A stretch of 64,000 bases of DNA from Siniperca chuatsi (taxonomy: Eukaryota > Chordata > Actinopteri > Centrarchiformes > Sinipercidae): NCBI RefSeq assembly GCF_020085105.1, contig NC_058042.1, positions 24,250,001 through 24,314,000 on the forward strand, written 5' to 3'. The first letter of the stretch is position 1, and every line of letters starts with the position of its first letter. The notes beneath the pieces were generated by a model, which worked only from the letters and a program-made list of their open reading frames with translations, was not told where the DNA came from and made no database searches. Shown one piece after another: positions 34,842 to 48,374 of this stretch. Position numbers and translations under genes: made by a program.

Positions 34842-37800
34842 ATGGAAAGAGCTGTCAGAATCGTCATTTTGTCGGTCATTTTCTTGGCGTCGCAGGTAAG
34901 TTGATGGACGATAATAACAGAAACTGAACAGGGTGTGCGTTAGCAACCGACGGGCCTGATAGCTGAACTTACCGTCGAAAAACACGTCAGCTATGACTAC
35001 TGTTAACTCTCTAAATCATTCTTATTATGTAGTCAATACACTGTGCTAATTTGTGTATCACAAACACGGTGTTGTCCGCTTTACAACGAGACAAATGACT
35101 GCTGTCAGCGAGTTAACGTTAGCTCTGTCTTTCGGTCAGTTAGCCTCAGCTAGCGTTAGCGTGGTTCAAGCTAGAAAACTGAGTTTTGTCTATTTTTCAG
35201 TCTGTGTTTTTTGTGCTGCATTGGTGTTACATGATGGGGACGACGATAATGTAGATAAACGTTTCCAAAACTGAAATTAAATTACACTCACTCGTAGGCC
35301 GTTAAAATCTAATTTAGCTAACTTACACAGAAGTATAACTTGTTGGATTGACGGAGGGTGATTTCCCCGACGTCCTCTCTCACGTCACCTACAAGAAAGT
35401 ATTTACATATTTGTTTCAAGAAAGTGGAAAGATTTATTGTTCACTGCGGCATTTTAGGATCACAGTACAGTTCTGTCTTAGTCACTGCTTCTAGGTTGAT
35501 AGTGTTTGGTTAGCAGTTAAATGTAGTCATGGAAATTATGTTGAAACTACTTAAATGTGTAACTCAGACAGATTTTTTTTTACATACAAAGCACCAAATA
35601 AATTCCGCAAATATTAGCTGTATGTCAGGCCAGTTTTAATTAATCTGCTGCTTTCTGTTCTGTTCACTCCTTTAGCAAGTATAGTATGTTAGAGATATAA
35701 GATATTTTCTTCAACACTTTTAAGTTTGCATGGAATTTAAACAGATAACATTTCTTTCTCAACAGATAAACTGCCAAGAGGCAATCTTGCACATTTCAAA
35801 TGGAAATACAGACAGGGAATACTGCATTGTCCACAATCACTCCTGGACCCCCCTGTCACAAACCCTTGATGCTGCTGTAAGTTTTTCAAAACATTTTAGC
35901 CACTATTCTATTGTGACATATTAATGTCAGGACAGGAAAGTAAATGTCTTTTATTGACTTCTTTAGCCATTTGTTCTGTTTTATATCTATTTGTTTCATT
36001 TACAGAAACAGACTTTGAGATTAATTTAAATAATGTCAAAACATCACTTATTACCACGTAACAGCCTGAAATCTTCCTGTTATTCTTATTGTTAAATCAC
36101 TTTTCCAGGTGCAGTATCCACTGGTGAATATGACCTCCACTGTGCTATGTAACGGCTCAGGGATCAGTCCAGATGTGGTAAAGGGCAAAGCGTTGGTGGT
36201 GACGAGGGGGGACTGTGATTTCAGCCAGAAAGCTCTGGTGGCTCAGAGCCTCGGAGCTACAACTTTGCTCATTGCCAGTAACAAAACATTGGTAGGATAT
36301 TTACATCAATCTGTATTTTGTTAATGGCTTACACGCAAAGGGATGTGATTTGACATTTTCCTTAAGATTTCAGGTTTTTTTATTTGTTAACTAACTCCCA
36401 CAGAGGAACCATTATCTTTTGTTTTTTTGTCTGCCTGATCATAACGCTAGTGTCAGCATATATGAATGGAACATGTAGAAACATGCAGAAGTGATTTTGA
36501 AAAATAAGGAAGTGACATACCATTGGTACAGATGTGGGGATTTCCATCAAATATATGTAGTATATTTTCTATGTCATTATGTTTGGTTCACTGTGTGCCA
36601 TCTATGAAATATTTGACAGTATTACCATGCATAAAATTATTCACCAAAGGTTAGATAAGACATTTTCCCAGGTCTAACTAACTGCATTTATAAAAATCTC
36701 TTTTGTACTGCTTGAATCTTCAGATCACTCCATCAGCAAATGACTCTGAGTATGCAAAGATCCATATTCCTCTGGCTCTCATGAGGTACAGGGACTTCCT
36801 GGAAGCACAGCAGGTGAGACAGTCTTTCTGGTCTTGTTACCACCCTTTTTTTATAAAGGTCAGTATGATGAAGAAGGTCACATGGATGCAAAGTTGCTCA
36901 TTAAATGTTTATTCTTTGTGTATGTCCTCAGGTGTTTGGTGAAGGAATGCAGGTAAAGCTTTATGCTCCACCTCAATCAAAGATTGATCCAAGCATTGCA
37001 GTCATGCTGCTGATTTCCATCGTCACAGTTGCCTTGGGCGGCTACTGGAGCGGGGCATGTGAGAGGTGAGCTATTGCAGCTGCACATACAGAGCTGTATC
37101 TGTACATTTTAATACAATCAAACTAGAGCAGATAGAAGATAATAAATAAGAAGAATACATTGTTTTTGAAGTTTCAACTTGTTTTTGTTAGTATGCAGTG
37201 ACAATGTAATTGATTAACCAGATAAAATCAATGTGAATATATTATTTACTGAAGTGGTGAACATACAGTAGATGGCATTGTCAACCAGCAATACATAGAT
37301 TGCATTAAATTGTTTAATTATTTATTATTATTTAATTTTAGTTAATCAGTATAGTGGGTGCTGATACACAAACAACCACCAGTTTTATAAACAATAGGCT
37401 CGAAATTCAAATGTTTTTCTATTTGTGGCAGGGACCGGTTAAATAGTGGTGCAGCAGGGGGAGTAGGAGGAGGGGGAGAGAACAAAGCAGACAGCGGAGA
37501 GCTTTTCCTGTACTCTCCTCTCAAAGTGGTTTTCTTTGTCGCCCTGATGTGTGGGATGCTGGTCCTCATGTACTTCTTCTACAGCGTCCTTGGTGAGTGG
37601 GACAAAAAATAGCTTGTGTGTATTCCAAAAGAGTAATAATATCTGGTGTTTAGTTGATGTTATCTGTGTTTCTTTTCCCCCCAGTTTATGTCATTATTGC
37701 TATATTCTGCCTGGCATCTGCCTCTGCACTGTTCAGCTGTCTAGATGCAGTGATGGATCTAATAGGTTGTGGCACTGTGAGGTATGAGGATCACTCTTTC

Positions 37801-40800
37801 AAATAAGACTATATACACACACACATTCCACTAGTTTTGGGCAGATATAAAATAGATAACTCTGACCCGCAGACAGTGTTATCAATAATAATATAATAAA
37901 TAAAATATAATATAATAAATAATAATATAGAACAATTTCAGCTTGAATAGATATGTATCAATACAACCGGATGAACAAATCAGCATAAGTGAATATGTGT
38001 GAATGTGTTACTTCTTTTCCAGATTTACAGTAACCTTTGTCCCATCTAAACAAGACAAGCTGTGTGTGTGTTACTGTGTTACTGCCTTCTCCTAACATGT
38101 CTGTCTCTCAGTCACGCCCTGGCAGACAACTCTCAACTGCTGAAAGCTTTTGTTTATTTGATCGTCTGTGTGTTTTTCTAGCTTCTCTATCCGAAACTGG
38201 AACTTCTCGGTGAGGTCTCTCATACTGGCTGCTGTGTGCATTAGCGTTTCTGTGGTCTGGGGAGTGTACAGGAATGAAGACAGGTACTTAAAGGGGACAC
38301 ACAAAACACACAACTGTAATCCTTCTGCCTGTTTCACTCTCAAACTCAGACATGGCTGTGCCACCGCCAGAGGGGACTGTTTTGGTGGTGAAGCAGGAAG
38401 TGTGTATTGGTTAACATAATCTGGTAAACATCCACATCGCAGCAGCAGTGCTTTTGACATTCCAACACCCAAGTCAGCTTCCTGCGTTGGTGTTGCATAT
38501 TTATGCAGATGAAGGACATTATTTCTTAACGGTGACATACACTTGTGAATGCAATAACTGAATAAATGTAGGAGTATGTTGCTGTGTGATATTGATGAAA
38601 ACAGATTTTCTTGCAAACTTGATGAATCTTTTAAGATACATAGTAAATGTGTGTGTGTGTGTGTGAGAGAGAGATATGAATGATTACTTTAGTTTTGTTT
38701 TTTTAATTATATATTAATTAGCTTAAATAATAACCTCACCCTGCCTTGTTGGTGATGTTCAGTGTGATAATGATGTTGGCAGGGTTAGTGCAACTCAAGT
38801 GTCTCGTTATATTTAGAGGATGGTCAGTGTTCCTAGAGTAGTAGATGGTATTCTCAGCCTCCCTGCCACAATATCCTTAACATAACTTGTTTGTGTTCTT
38901 TTTATGATCTTATTCAGACAGCTTAGACTGAGTTTATGAATGTGAAAATCAAAAACATTAGAAGCCAGAAGTCTTTTGGTGATGATATTGGCAAGCAAAT
39001 CTTTAAACTTCTCTAACGATACTGAATACTGATGAATTTGCATTCATTTATGTTGCTCAGGCTTTGTGTCATGATTTTTTTTTTTTTTTTTAGCAGAATT
39101 TCCTTTAGCAGGGTGTTGTTTCTAATAATGTAACTCTATGCATTTCCTTTCTGTGTCTCCTGAAGTAGAGCTAGACTACTCTCGTTGAAGTTCAAAACAC
39201 ATGGTAAGGTTAAAACGTGAGGTAAAAGAACCTTTTGTGTCCTTGTAGATGGATCTGGATCTTGCAGGACCTCCTTGGCATTGCTTTCTGCCTCAACTTC
39301 ATGAAGACCATTTCACTGTCCAACTTCAAGGTGCCTCTTAACAGCCACTCTCCTCTGAGAATCACACTCCCTCCTTAATCATTCTGTCTTTGCTTAATCT
39401 CTTTTCTTTTTTTACTTTGTTGGGCATAAGGAGTACTTGTACTGTCATTGTTATATGTATAAGTATATATTTTTATATTTATTGTCCTTGGCCATTAGTT
39501 TTGTTTGTCACACACTGTCCCATTGTCCCAGATATTGTTGTCTTTGCATCAAGTCATTGGCAATTAATGCAATTCTGATAAAGCAGTCTAATGTTAAAAT
39601 ATATTTTCTCTCAGTTTTATCAGTTCTGCAATCAATCTGTGAATTTTTTCTCCATAATCGCATAGATCTGTGTGATTCTGCTGAGCCTCCTGCTTGTGTA
39701 TGACGTCTTCTTTGTCTTCATCACTCCTTTCTTCACCAAGGTATGAGTATATTTATTTATTTGTTTTGTTTTTCTCAGGGCTGGAGCTGTAGGGTTTTCC
39801 ACATACTTAACTGCTACTGATTTTAAAAAATAAAAATAATGTGTTTGCCATCCAGTTAACATATTTCACTGATGCACAAAAGCCTAGTTTAACTAAACAA
39901 GTGATGATTTGCAAAGGGAACTGTACATGATTTTTTTGCAGCTGTGGTGTTGCATTGTGATGCATGGTGGTTTTACACAGACAAGTAACATATTATAAAT
40001 GTTTGGCATCACTTTGTCTGTCAACAGAATGGAGTTAGCATTATGGTGCAGGTTGCCCTGGGCCCGGATGCATCTGGAGAGAAGGTAAGTCGCCCTACAC
40101 TGCTTCTCACCTTGAAGGGGAACTCCACCAAATTGTCTTTCCAGGCATTTTCAAAATATGTGCTAAAATATTAAATTCCACATTCATTCTTTTCACTGTT
40201 TTCATGAGTTTTAAGTTTTGGAATGGTTGAAAAAAACAAATTAATGGACACAGTCTCTTTTTTGTATTAGTTTTAATATCTAGAATTATGAGAGAAAGAA
40301 ATAAATGCTTTATATTTGAGGAACATTACTGTTAAAACATTTTCTTTTAAACAACTCAGGCACTTTATACCACCCTAGGATTGTTTTTCCATGCCTATAG
40401 CTCAAGATATTGAAAAATGAGAAACTGTTTACTTTAGTAGGAGACTGAAGACTGAAACATCGTTCTGTGAATAAATAAAGTGGTGGAGTAAATTTGTGTT
40501 GAAAAAGAGCAGTGTGCCGCAGTTTTTGATCTTAGGAGTGCAGGAGTTTTATCAGCTAAGTCCTGAACAACAAGCCAAAAAGCTAAGTTTGGTGGAATTC
40601 CCCGTCAAGTTGGTTCTGGCTTCATTAACATCCTGGCTGATAAGCACTGCTTGTTTTTGATGCCCTAAGGGGAATGATAGACTGATTGACTAACTGTGCG
40701 CTGGGGTTGGGTGGGCTCTGTCTTAGACGCAAGGTAACATGGTGGAGGTCCCCGCTGAACCCCAGACTCCCTCTGAGAAAGTAAGGCTTGACTTGTTACC

Positions 40801-43800
40801 CATCCTTTCCTTTTGTCAATGCTACATCCTGAGGTGCGTGGGAAGGGATTGGAGTTGTTTGGTCTCAGATAGACATGAGCAGAATCCCACTTTTACACTC
40901 CTCAGATAATTATGTGATAAAACTATGATGAGGAAAGTTTTGTATCAGGCCTTTCTTTTGTTTTATATACTCTTCTATATAGACACACATGGACCGCCCA
41001 GATACATCCAAACTAACTGTCAAAATTTGGTTTAAAAAAACGACAAAGTAATTAAAGTGTCTTACTTTAGTGATGATTAAAATGTGTTCTTTGAACTATA
41101 TATATTTATGAGCAGTGTTTTCATGTTGTTGTATCATTGTAAAATGGATTTGGCCTTCAGGGTGTTCCATTGTTGGTTTGTTTATATAGACGTGTCTTTT
41201 GTTTATATTCCATTTCAGTAAAACTTTGTTTTAGCTTGAAAACTGTAAGTGTTTTGCTCTGCAGTTAGAGGTGCCGAGAGGATTCAGTAAGGAATGTTAA
41301 GCCATTGCAGGATAGCTGAAGCAGTGTTTCTCCCAGGATTCGTCCTGCAGCAGAGCTTATGTTCTTGGATTTTTACAGTTTTCAGTGGGAAATTATACAC
41401 TAGAAGCACACACCTGTGCACTCACAACAAAATCGTGTTCAGCAAGTTATTGTGTGAAAGTTTTTGCATAGTATATTTGTTCACATTGTGGAAACAGCAG
41501 TTTGTTAATGTTTTAGATGTAACTTTAAACAAAAAAGTATTTACTGTAATTACTATAACATGAGCTGAATGAAATCTAAGCAAACAGTCTCAAGTAACGT
41601 TCAGAGTAGACTGTGTTGATTTCAAACATCTGTGGCAAAAAATGCCAGCAAACACACCTCAAGACTATCACCCAAAATTTTGAGAACAGAACTGTTTACT
41701 GACACCCTAACTGAAAACAAATCTCTTGGAATCATATTATTTATAAGACATTCTGAGAGCTGTCTCTCGTCTGAATTGTTTCCTCTGATTTGAGCTTCAC
41801 CCCAGCTGCCTCCTTAACTGCCCACACAGACCATACAGATTTTGTCAAATTGGCAAAGCCAAGGTGTAGCTGAGATGGCAATCAGATGGGAGTTAGAAAT
41901 AAAACAAGATATTTTAAAGCAATATACACCAGTATGTCAGCTACAACTTTGAGAAATTAATATGAAGTAAATGTCAGTGTAACAAAAAAGTACAGCTCAC
42001 TTTATTTGGCTGCATGCAGCACAACAATTCTGCTGTCACACTTTGTCATTTTAAACATAAAATGTTTTATTTTCTCAGCTGCCAGTGGTGATGCGTGTCC
42101 CACGGTTCTCAGCTTGGGCTCAGAACCTGTGTGGGATGCAGTTCTCCATTCTGGGTTACGGAGATATCATTGTTCCAGGTGAGGTTAAAGTGTCACCGTC
42201 AGTATTTACATAAACCGACCCTGGTAAATATTTTTAATAAAAAACAGTGGCTGCTGGTCACCAATCATTTTAACCACAGTATATCAATACATATGAGCCC
42301 ACTGAGGAAAACAAAGGAAAAACAAAATACATGATGTGTACAGTTCAGTACCGACAAGGCTCTTTTTTCCCACAAGTCATAAAAAAACATTCTCATTTGT
42401 TTAGGCTGGATGGGGTGTGTGTAATTTAAGTTACTTGCTAGTTTCAATGGCTATTATGTGTTGCTTTCTTTTTTTGCTTTAAAGTCCTTAAACCACCTAT
42501 GTTTTAAAAAAAAAAAAGCAGAAATGTGAAATGACAGCACTGTTTCTGAGCTGAGAAAGAATAAAGGCAAACATTTGTAGTGTGATGTATCACTCACCCT
42601 CTGCATCCTCATTGGTCCAACAGGTCTCCTGGTGGCATATTGCAGCAGGTTTGATGTTTGGATCAACAGCAGCAAAAAGATCTACTTCATCAGCTGCTGC
42701 ATAGGTACCTCACAGCTCAACTATAATGTTGTTATTGTTATATGTTGTAACTTGATGCATGATCACAGGTAAAGATGATCGTATTTAGACTAATTTGACT
42801 TGCATATTTGGGGAAAAAGGAATAACAAATATGTTCAAAGCTAAATGTACAAGAGTTGGTTTGAAAGAGGTGTCAAAGAAGCCATTTTTGTGAAAAAAGA
42901 AAACTCCTCTTTGAACAGAAATTGTGGTAAACGTTGGGCAGATTGAAACTCAGACCACCGTGTATTAGCACCTTGGTAACGCCAATCATATGCTAATCAG
43001 GTACTTAACAGTGATGAGGGAGGTGCAGCCAGAAAACAAAAGGCCTGATTACTGATTACTGGGCCATCATGGAAACAATTAGGTGAGTTTCAGGTGAAAC
43101 TAGGCAGAGTAATCAGCAGATACTCAGGAAGACTCCTTCCTGGGGGCAGGGCTTAAGTAACACAGATTAGCTTAAATTTCTGAGTTCCTGGTCCATTTTT
43201 CACAATTGAGAATGACTTCCGGATGGGAGCCGAAACGTCTTGATTCTGAAAACAGTGTCCAGATGACTACATGACTTCATGTTGTACATGTGTATCAGAA
43301 GATCTTTAGCAAGAGTTTTTAATACTTCTGCTTAGTGAAATGTTGACATTGTTTTTGCTGACCACTAGGTGTCTCTGGTCTTTTCTTTTTCCCAAGATTA
43401 AGCAGTTTACTTAAAGACTTTCGCTGCATTCAAGTTCTGATTATATCTGTGTGTGGTCCAAGTTTCAGGTTTACCTTGTCACTCTCTTTCTGTGTTTGTA
43501 TTTGTCCATCTCTCTCATTCTCTGTAGCCTATCTGCTGGGAATGATAGCCACGTTTGCTGTGATGCTGCTGTCAGGGATGGGCCAGCCTGCCCTACTCTA
43601 CCTGGTGCCCTTCACCCTGATAATCTCCGCCGTGGTGGCTGGGTGCAGGGGAGAGATGAGGCAGTTCTGGGCAGGAACCACCTATGAGGTGAGAGGACCG
43701 GAGAGAGAGTTCAAAGTGAATCTGTACAGGTTTGGCAGAGTAGTGGTACTTGATAGTCGTGTTGGAACTTCCTCACTGCTTTCAAACAGGTTTCACTGTA

Positions 43801-46236
43801 TTTCTGAAAAACGTCACACCTGTTGTTATCTGTGATGTAAGTTTTTCACCACACTTCATGAAGCCAAAGTCACCACAGTGCTATTCCAAATATACACAGC
43901 AAGGCTTATTCCTGAGACGTATGCTCACTGCTAGTAACTAGGAGGATGTTGTAAATATGTACTAATACAAACAAGGCTTACATGCTTTAGTGCCAAGCTG
44001 CCTGTGCATAACATAATAATAAAAAAAGCATCTTACCTGTTCAGCAAAAAAAGCCCTTTCCTGGTCAGCCCTGAGGGTTTGCTGCTTCATTACTTGTCTC
44101 CACAAAGTCACTGCAGTCCAGACAACTGAACTTACTTTTTGCTTGCAGACTTTCTTGGTCTATAATTGCAAAACAGTAAAAACCTTCACTGTTGCAGTTG
44201 CAGCTACATAGCTTGCATCATTTTTAATTTGCAGAGCAACTGTCTTGTCATGTAAATAAAATGAGAGGAAATCGGTCACACCAGACCACCTGACCTTCAT
44301 TTTACATCACTCAGCTCTCTGCAGCTATATGTACTGAGCAAACACTACTGCATCACTACACTGTCATTGCACTTAATTCAGGCCTACACTTCAGAAATCC
44401 CTATGAGTCACCCACTTGTACTACATAGACCGACTCTATTCCAGTATATTGTGCTTTCTTTGAAGAACCGAATGTACAGCAATGGAAAGACATCTGTCAT
44501 TTACACGCTCCTTAACCTGGCGTGTGTTGTGACGATGTGTGTGTGTTAACACCGAGTCATTACTGTTTTGGGATGTCACCTACAATGAGCCAAGGACATG
44601 TGATATTGAAGATAAGAATTCTAAGATTAGTATATAAACATATCTTCGCTTATGAGGTCACGTTGAGGATATGGGCCCATCATAGGCTGCTACTTAGAAG
44701 ACCAGTGTGCGATTTGGTTTGGATATCCCAAGACCTACATGCCCCACAAATGGATCCAGAATGTCCTGCAGTGGCATTACATGAGATATGCTTATGATGT
44801 TTAAAACAAAAAAAAGTGTCTTAACACACAAACTTTATTTAAATAGCACACTTAATTAAAAAATACAGTATATAGACATACGTATATAAATACACACAAA
44901 CAGAACGTGTTTGTATGTTAAACATGGAATTAAAAACCACCACAAGGAAAACAAAGTTAATCAAATATGCTAGAGAACAGGAAAGTGAATCTGCTTTTAA
45001 ATTAAATTATTGTTGGAGCATAGGAGTATTACAACAGCTAGGACCATAAATTCACCTGCCATTATGTTTGAGCACACTACACCAGATGCTGGTGTTTTCT
45101 CTCAGTTAAGTCTCTGCAGGTTTACATACCTAACTAGCATGAACTGAATCAAAAGGCAGCCTGTAAGTTTTGAAATGTACCTAATATCTGTAGTATGTTT
45201 TGGGAAGTGGTCTGCATTAATATAGAGATTTACACAGTCTGTAGTTGATATACAACAAAAATAATGCAAAAAAATAACATTTCTCACCCTGAGGTTCTAG
45301 GTTAACTGCAAAATTCTGAGATAAAGTTGCCTGGACGTGTGTGGATGTGTGAATATGCTTGTGTGTGTATGTGAGAGACAAAACAGAACAGGAAAAAGAT
45401 AAAATTCTGACCTGGCTTCATCTTCACCAGGTCTTGGACTCATCCAGGGAACCTTTGCTGCCAGGTGTGCTTCCCTCCAAACCAGACCTCACCCTGCATC
45501 TCTCCTGCCATTTTACAGTTGCTTACCGCAGTGCCTTGTCTTTTCTTACCAGCTTCTTTTTTGTCCCCTTTTCTTTTGACCATTTTAACCCCTGATTTCC
45601 AGGGTCAGTGTGATATTCAAAGACACAACAGATGTTATACCTTTTTAAAATACAAACATCTTGCAGGACCTAAGTTTGGACAGTACAGTGTTTTGCATTA
45701 ACTGACCACTAGGTGTCTCTAGTTGATTGAAAATAATCTTCTGATATGTCTGAAGAGATTCTCAGCCACACTCCAAAGTGGACTTGTGTTAAAGCCGTGG
45801 CCCTGGAATACCATTAACTTCATCTCTTTATTTCTGCAGTTTGGTTTATTCGCAGTTTGGTTTATCATTCTCTTTCTCCACTCATCCGTCTTTTCCAACC
45901 AACGGGAATTAATACTGTCATCACTCCATCCTTCATGCAGTTACCAACATGTCCATGTTGCCCTCTGCATGTTGTTGCTTGCAGTTAACCTGGGAGAGCT
46001 GTGGCATGAATTTTTGGGATGTGTTATCTCTGTGGTTTGGTGTAGAACGTACCGCTCGTATGCTGTTGTATATGCAGTATGCATTACAAAGTAAAATCCC
46101 ATCTATGTGACTGTCTTTCTTTGTCTATCATTGGCATTTGGTGAACAAAAACATTAAACTGAAGAATTATTAACTTTTTCTCTTTTTTTCTTTAGAGGGA
46201 AGAACTGACTGCTCCGTAGAAGGAGAAAAATGCTGA
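34842..46236 (+). CDS. sppl2a: Signal peptide peptidase-like 2A, intramembrane aspartyl protease
   Basis: Seventeen coding exons in continuous phase: 34842-34895, 35766-35876, 36109-36291, 36724-36813, 36932-37065, 37432-37592, 37685-37781, 38182-38283, 39249-39330, 39666-39740, 40028-40084, 40727-40780, 42079-42178, 42624-42704, 43528-43688, 45431-45464, 46196-46236; 538 residues. Signal peptide (ERAVRIVILSVIFLASQ), lumenal protease-associated domain (about 45-150), then nine hydrophobic segments. Catalytic motifs: YD at 350-351 in LLLVYDVFFV, GYGD ending at D429, PAL at 481-483. SPPL2a cleaves type II membrane stubs (such as CD74 and TNF remnants in mammals) in late endosomes/lysosomes. The short tail carries YEVL at 513-516, at the position of human SPPL2A's tyrosine sorting motif, and trpm7 follows on the same strand as in human; both favour 2A over 2B. 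The last two small exons are the least certain. Confidence 0.93.
38649..38674. repeat. (GT)n(GA)n microsatellite
   Basis: A GT run followed by GAGAGAGA in sppl2a intron 8. Confidence 0.9.
42955..43275 (+). mobile_element. Penelope-like element remnant in sppl2a intron 14
   Basis: About 300 bases nearly identical in reverse complement to the block at 21241-21612 (shared strings include TTGGTAACGCCAATCATATG and GATGAGGGAGGTGCAGCCAG). It lacks the 5' inverted arm of that copy but keeps the tail ending GGGAGCCGAAACGTCTTGAT and AACAGTGTCCAGATGACTAC. No coding content. Confidence 0.65.
44815..45300. other. sppl2a intron 15, possible LINE-tail fragment
   Basis: AAACTTTATTTAAATAGCAC at about 44830 resembles the LINE tails elsewhere in the window. 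The rest of this 1.7-kb intron (43689-45430) shows nothing recognisable. Confidence 0.35.
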
Positions 46237-46710
46237 CTTACAGTGAATGGACCCAATTGCTGGATGCTTTTTTTTTTTTTTTTTTTACATTTTAATATTA
46301 CATTTGCAAAGCAAGGGAACACATGTTATTGATGAACAGATTCTTAAAACAGTATGGGTTCATTTGACTCCTGTGAATGGTTAGAAGGCTAATAAATATT
46401 GTGTAGGTGGAACAGAAAGTGATTGAAAGGCTTGTTTAGTGCCTGTAAGGTCTGTTAGATTCATGTTGAGAAAACTGTAATGACTTTGCCTTGGTGATGA
46501 TTGCATACAACAAAATGAGAAAGCACTTTATAATATTTAGCTTGACAGTTGTTTCATCAAGGGAGGGTTGGGGGCTGGGGTTTTAATTACTTGTAGCCAC
46601 AATATGATACATTTTTGATAACTGTTTGGGGGTTTCTGTGTAACCTGTTTGTATGATGTGAATTCTTTCATTGCCTTATATTAAATTGAACAACTTCTAT
46701 TAAATGTTCC
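46237..46710 (+). promoter_or_regulatory. sppl2a: sppl2a 3' UTR and poly(A) signals
   Basis: Follows the stop codon; contains a poly-T run, AATAAA at 46391-46396 and ATTAAA at 46680-46685 and about 46699. Either region could end the transcript. Confidence 0.5.
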
Positions 46711-47519
46711 TGTATGTGTATTTTCTTTCCCTGTCGAAACTTCCACACAGATATTTTAAGTGAACAAAATCTTCCTGTAGGTAAACCCCACATCTCTATA
46801 TAAACAGTAACTTGTTCTGTTTGGAAAGAAATCCATACAGCTATTATAATGTGTATGAACTGAGAGGAAAGGCAAGTTTGTTTTTTACAGGACTTACGGG
46901 GGGGATTTTATGTTCTGTGAGGTAGCCAGGGGCGACACAGTGCCAAGCATTAATCAATAAGCTCTTAGAATTACAACAAAGGAAGTTGCCAGTGTGGAGA
47001 GGATACAAAAGAGCTGCTACAATTCAATCTCTGAAAGACTTAAGAATTACAGTAATGCAAGTGCACTAAAATGGTAAAAGTTCTTTATTGTCCTGAGGAG
47101 GAGCAGCAGCCCTGTATGAACACAGTCCCTCCAACCAGCACTCATAAAAATGATACTTCTGAAGTCTTTGATGTATATATTTCCCATTAGTGGGTTTATA
47201 ATGAACAAATTGTGCTTGTAATTTTAAATCTTGTATCACTATTTAAGTTAATTCTCTGTAACTTGCAGTTATGTTGTTATAATTGGAATTTTTTTCATTC
47301 TGAATTGGATTTGACTTATTTTTACTTAAAAATAAGCATGAGGAAAGAGAGACTACACTTGCAGCTATGAAATATTCTGTGTGGATTTTCTTTCTTTCCA
47401 AACACTAACCACTATCTCCTTGAGACATGACTCATTAATGACTGTTGATATCAACTGACCTATAAAACTAAGGAACCCCCTATAGGGTACTTCTTTCTAA
47501 TGAGGAACCCTTAACGTGG

Positions 47520-47927
47520 CTTTATTAATGGTTAATAAATACTTTACTAACGTTTTATAGACCAGTTAGAGTCCATTAATAATAGGTTTTGGTTACCAGT
47601 TTACTAAATCTTGCTAGGTGTTAAAAAAATCCCTTGGCTGGTTATGATCTATTTGATAATAACGCAGTTGTAAATGTTGGAACATTAATAAATGTTCAGG
47701 AGTTTCTCACTTTGCAACAAGTCATAAAGTCTGTTATAAATGTTAATAAGTCATTAATAAAGGGTTAGGGTTAGTAGGTTAGGACTTTTTGATTACAATA
47801 ATCTAGTCTGCGGATGTAAAAGTTGTTATGTATTAAATGGATTTTTTGGATCTAGGTGCTCTGCAAATCTTTCACCTCTGACTGATTTATAAAGCATAAG
47901 TATATGATTTATTAACCATTAATAAAG
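47520..47927. mobile_element. MITE with 21-bp perfect terminal inverted repeats
   Basis: Left end CTTTATTAATGGTTAATAAA(T) at 47520-47540 is the exact reverse complement of 47907-47927. The interior is A/T-rich, non-coding and includes further TTAATAA strings. Size (about 408 bases) and structure fit a non-autonomous DNA transposon; target-site duplication is not clear, so the true termini may lie slightly further out. Confidence 0.7.
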
Positions 47928-48120
47928 ACATTATAGTCAGTAATTATAAACGGTAAATGGTGTAGGCCTACGAGTGAGTGGAGCCGTGCTTTGTTATTTT
48001 AGAGCAATTCATAGCGGGTCTGTCAGCATATTAACAGTCAGCCAGGCTAAATAAGTGAGACAAGAAGAGGTTAGTTAAAATAATGTATCTTTTTGCTGGC
48101 TATTTGTAATTATTAGGAAC
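47928..48120 (+). promoter_or_regulatory. trpm7: Upstream flank of trpm7 exon 1
   Basis: Non-coding DNA passing into a GC-richer region at about 48130-48560 with many CpG dinucleotides, consistent with a TATA-less CpG-island promoter. The exact start site is not visible. Confidence 0.4.
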
Positions 48121-48135
48121 TAAAACAAAGCGCAC

Positions 48136-48324
48136 ATGTCGCAGCTGGCTCCGCCTCAGCCATGTGACAGTGTGCTGGCTGAGTCAGGCGGCTCGTCATG
48201 CAGCGTCAGTTTGGAGTCGCACAATTATGAAAAAGCAACCTTCCGTTGGAGCTGCAGCCGAAGCGGATCTCTCCAACGTCCACCGGGCTTTCCTTCCAAG
48301 GCTAACCGAGAGCACCGCCGATAG
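48136..48324 (+). other. Upstream ORF in the trpm7 5' leader
   Basis: If transcription starts upstream of 48136, the leader holds an ATG opening a 62-codon frame that closes at 48322-48324, about 50 bases before the trpm7 start codon at 48375. It has no recognisable domain and is best seen as a possible translational regulator rather than a gene. Confidence 0.35.
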
Positions 48325-48374
48325 ATGGATAAAAGCCACGACACAGCTCTTCCTGAGTCTCAACGGTGAAGAGA

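Noticed and set aside
47758-47785. TTAGGG-like string resembling interstitial telomere repeat
   Set aside because: Only two or three partial units inside a MITE; too short to mean anything.
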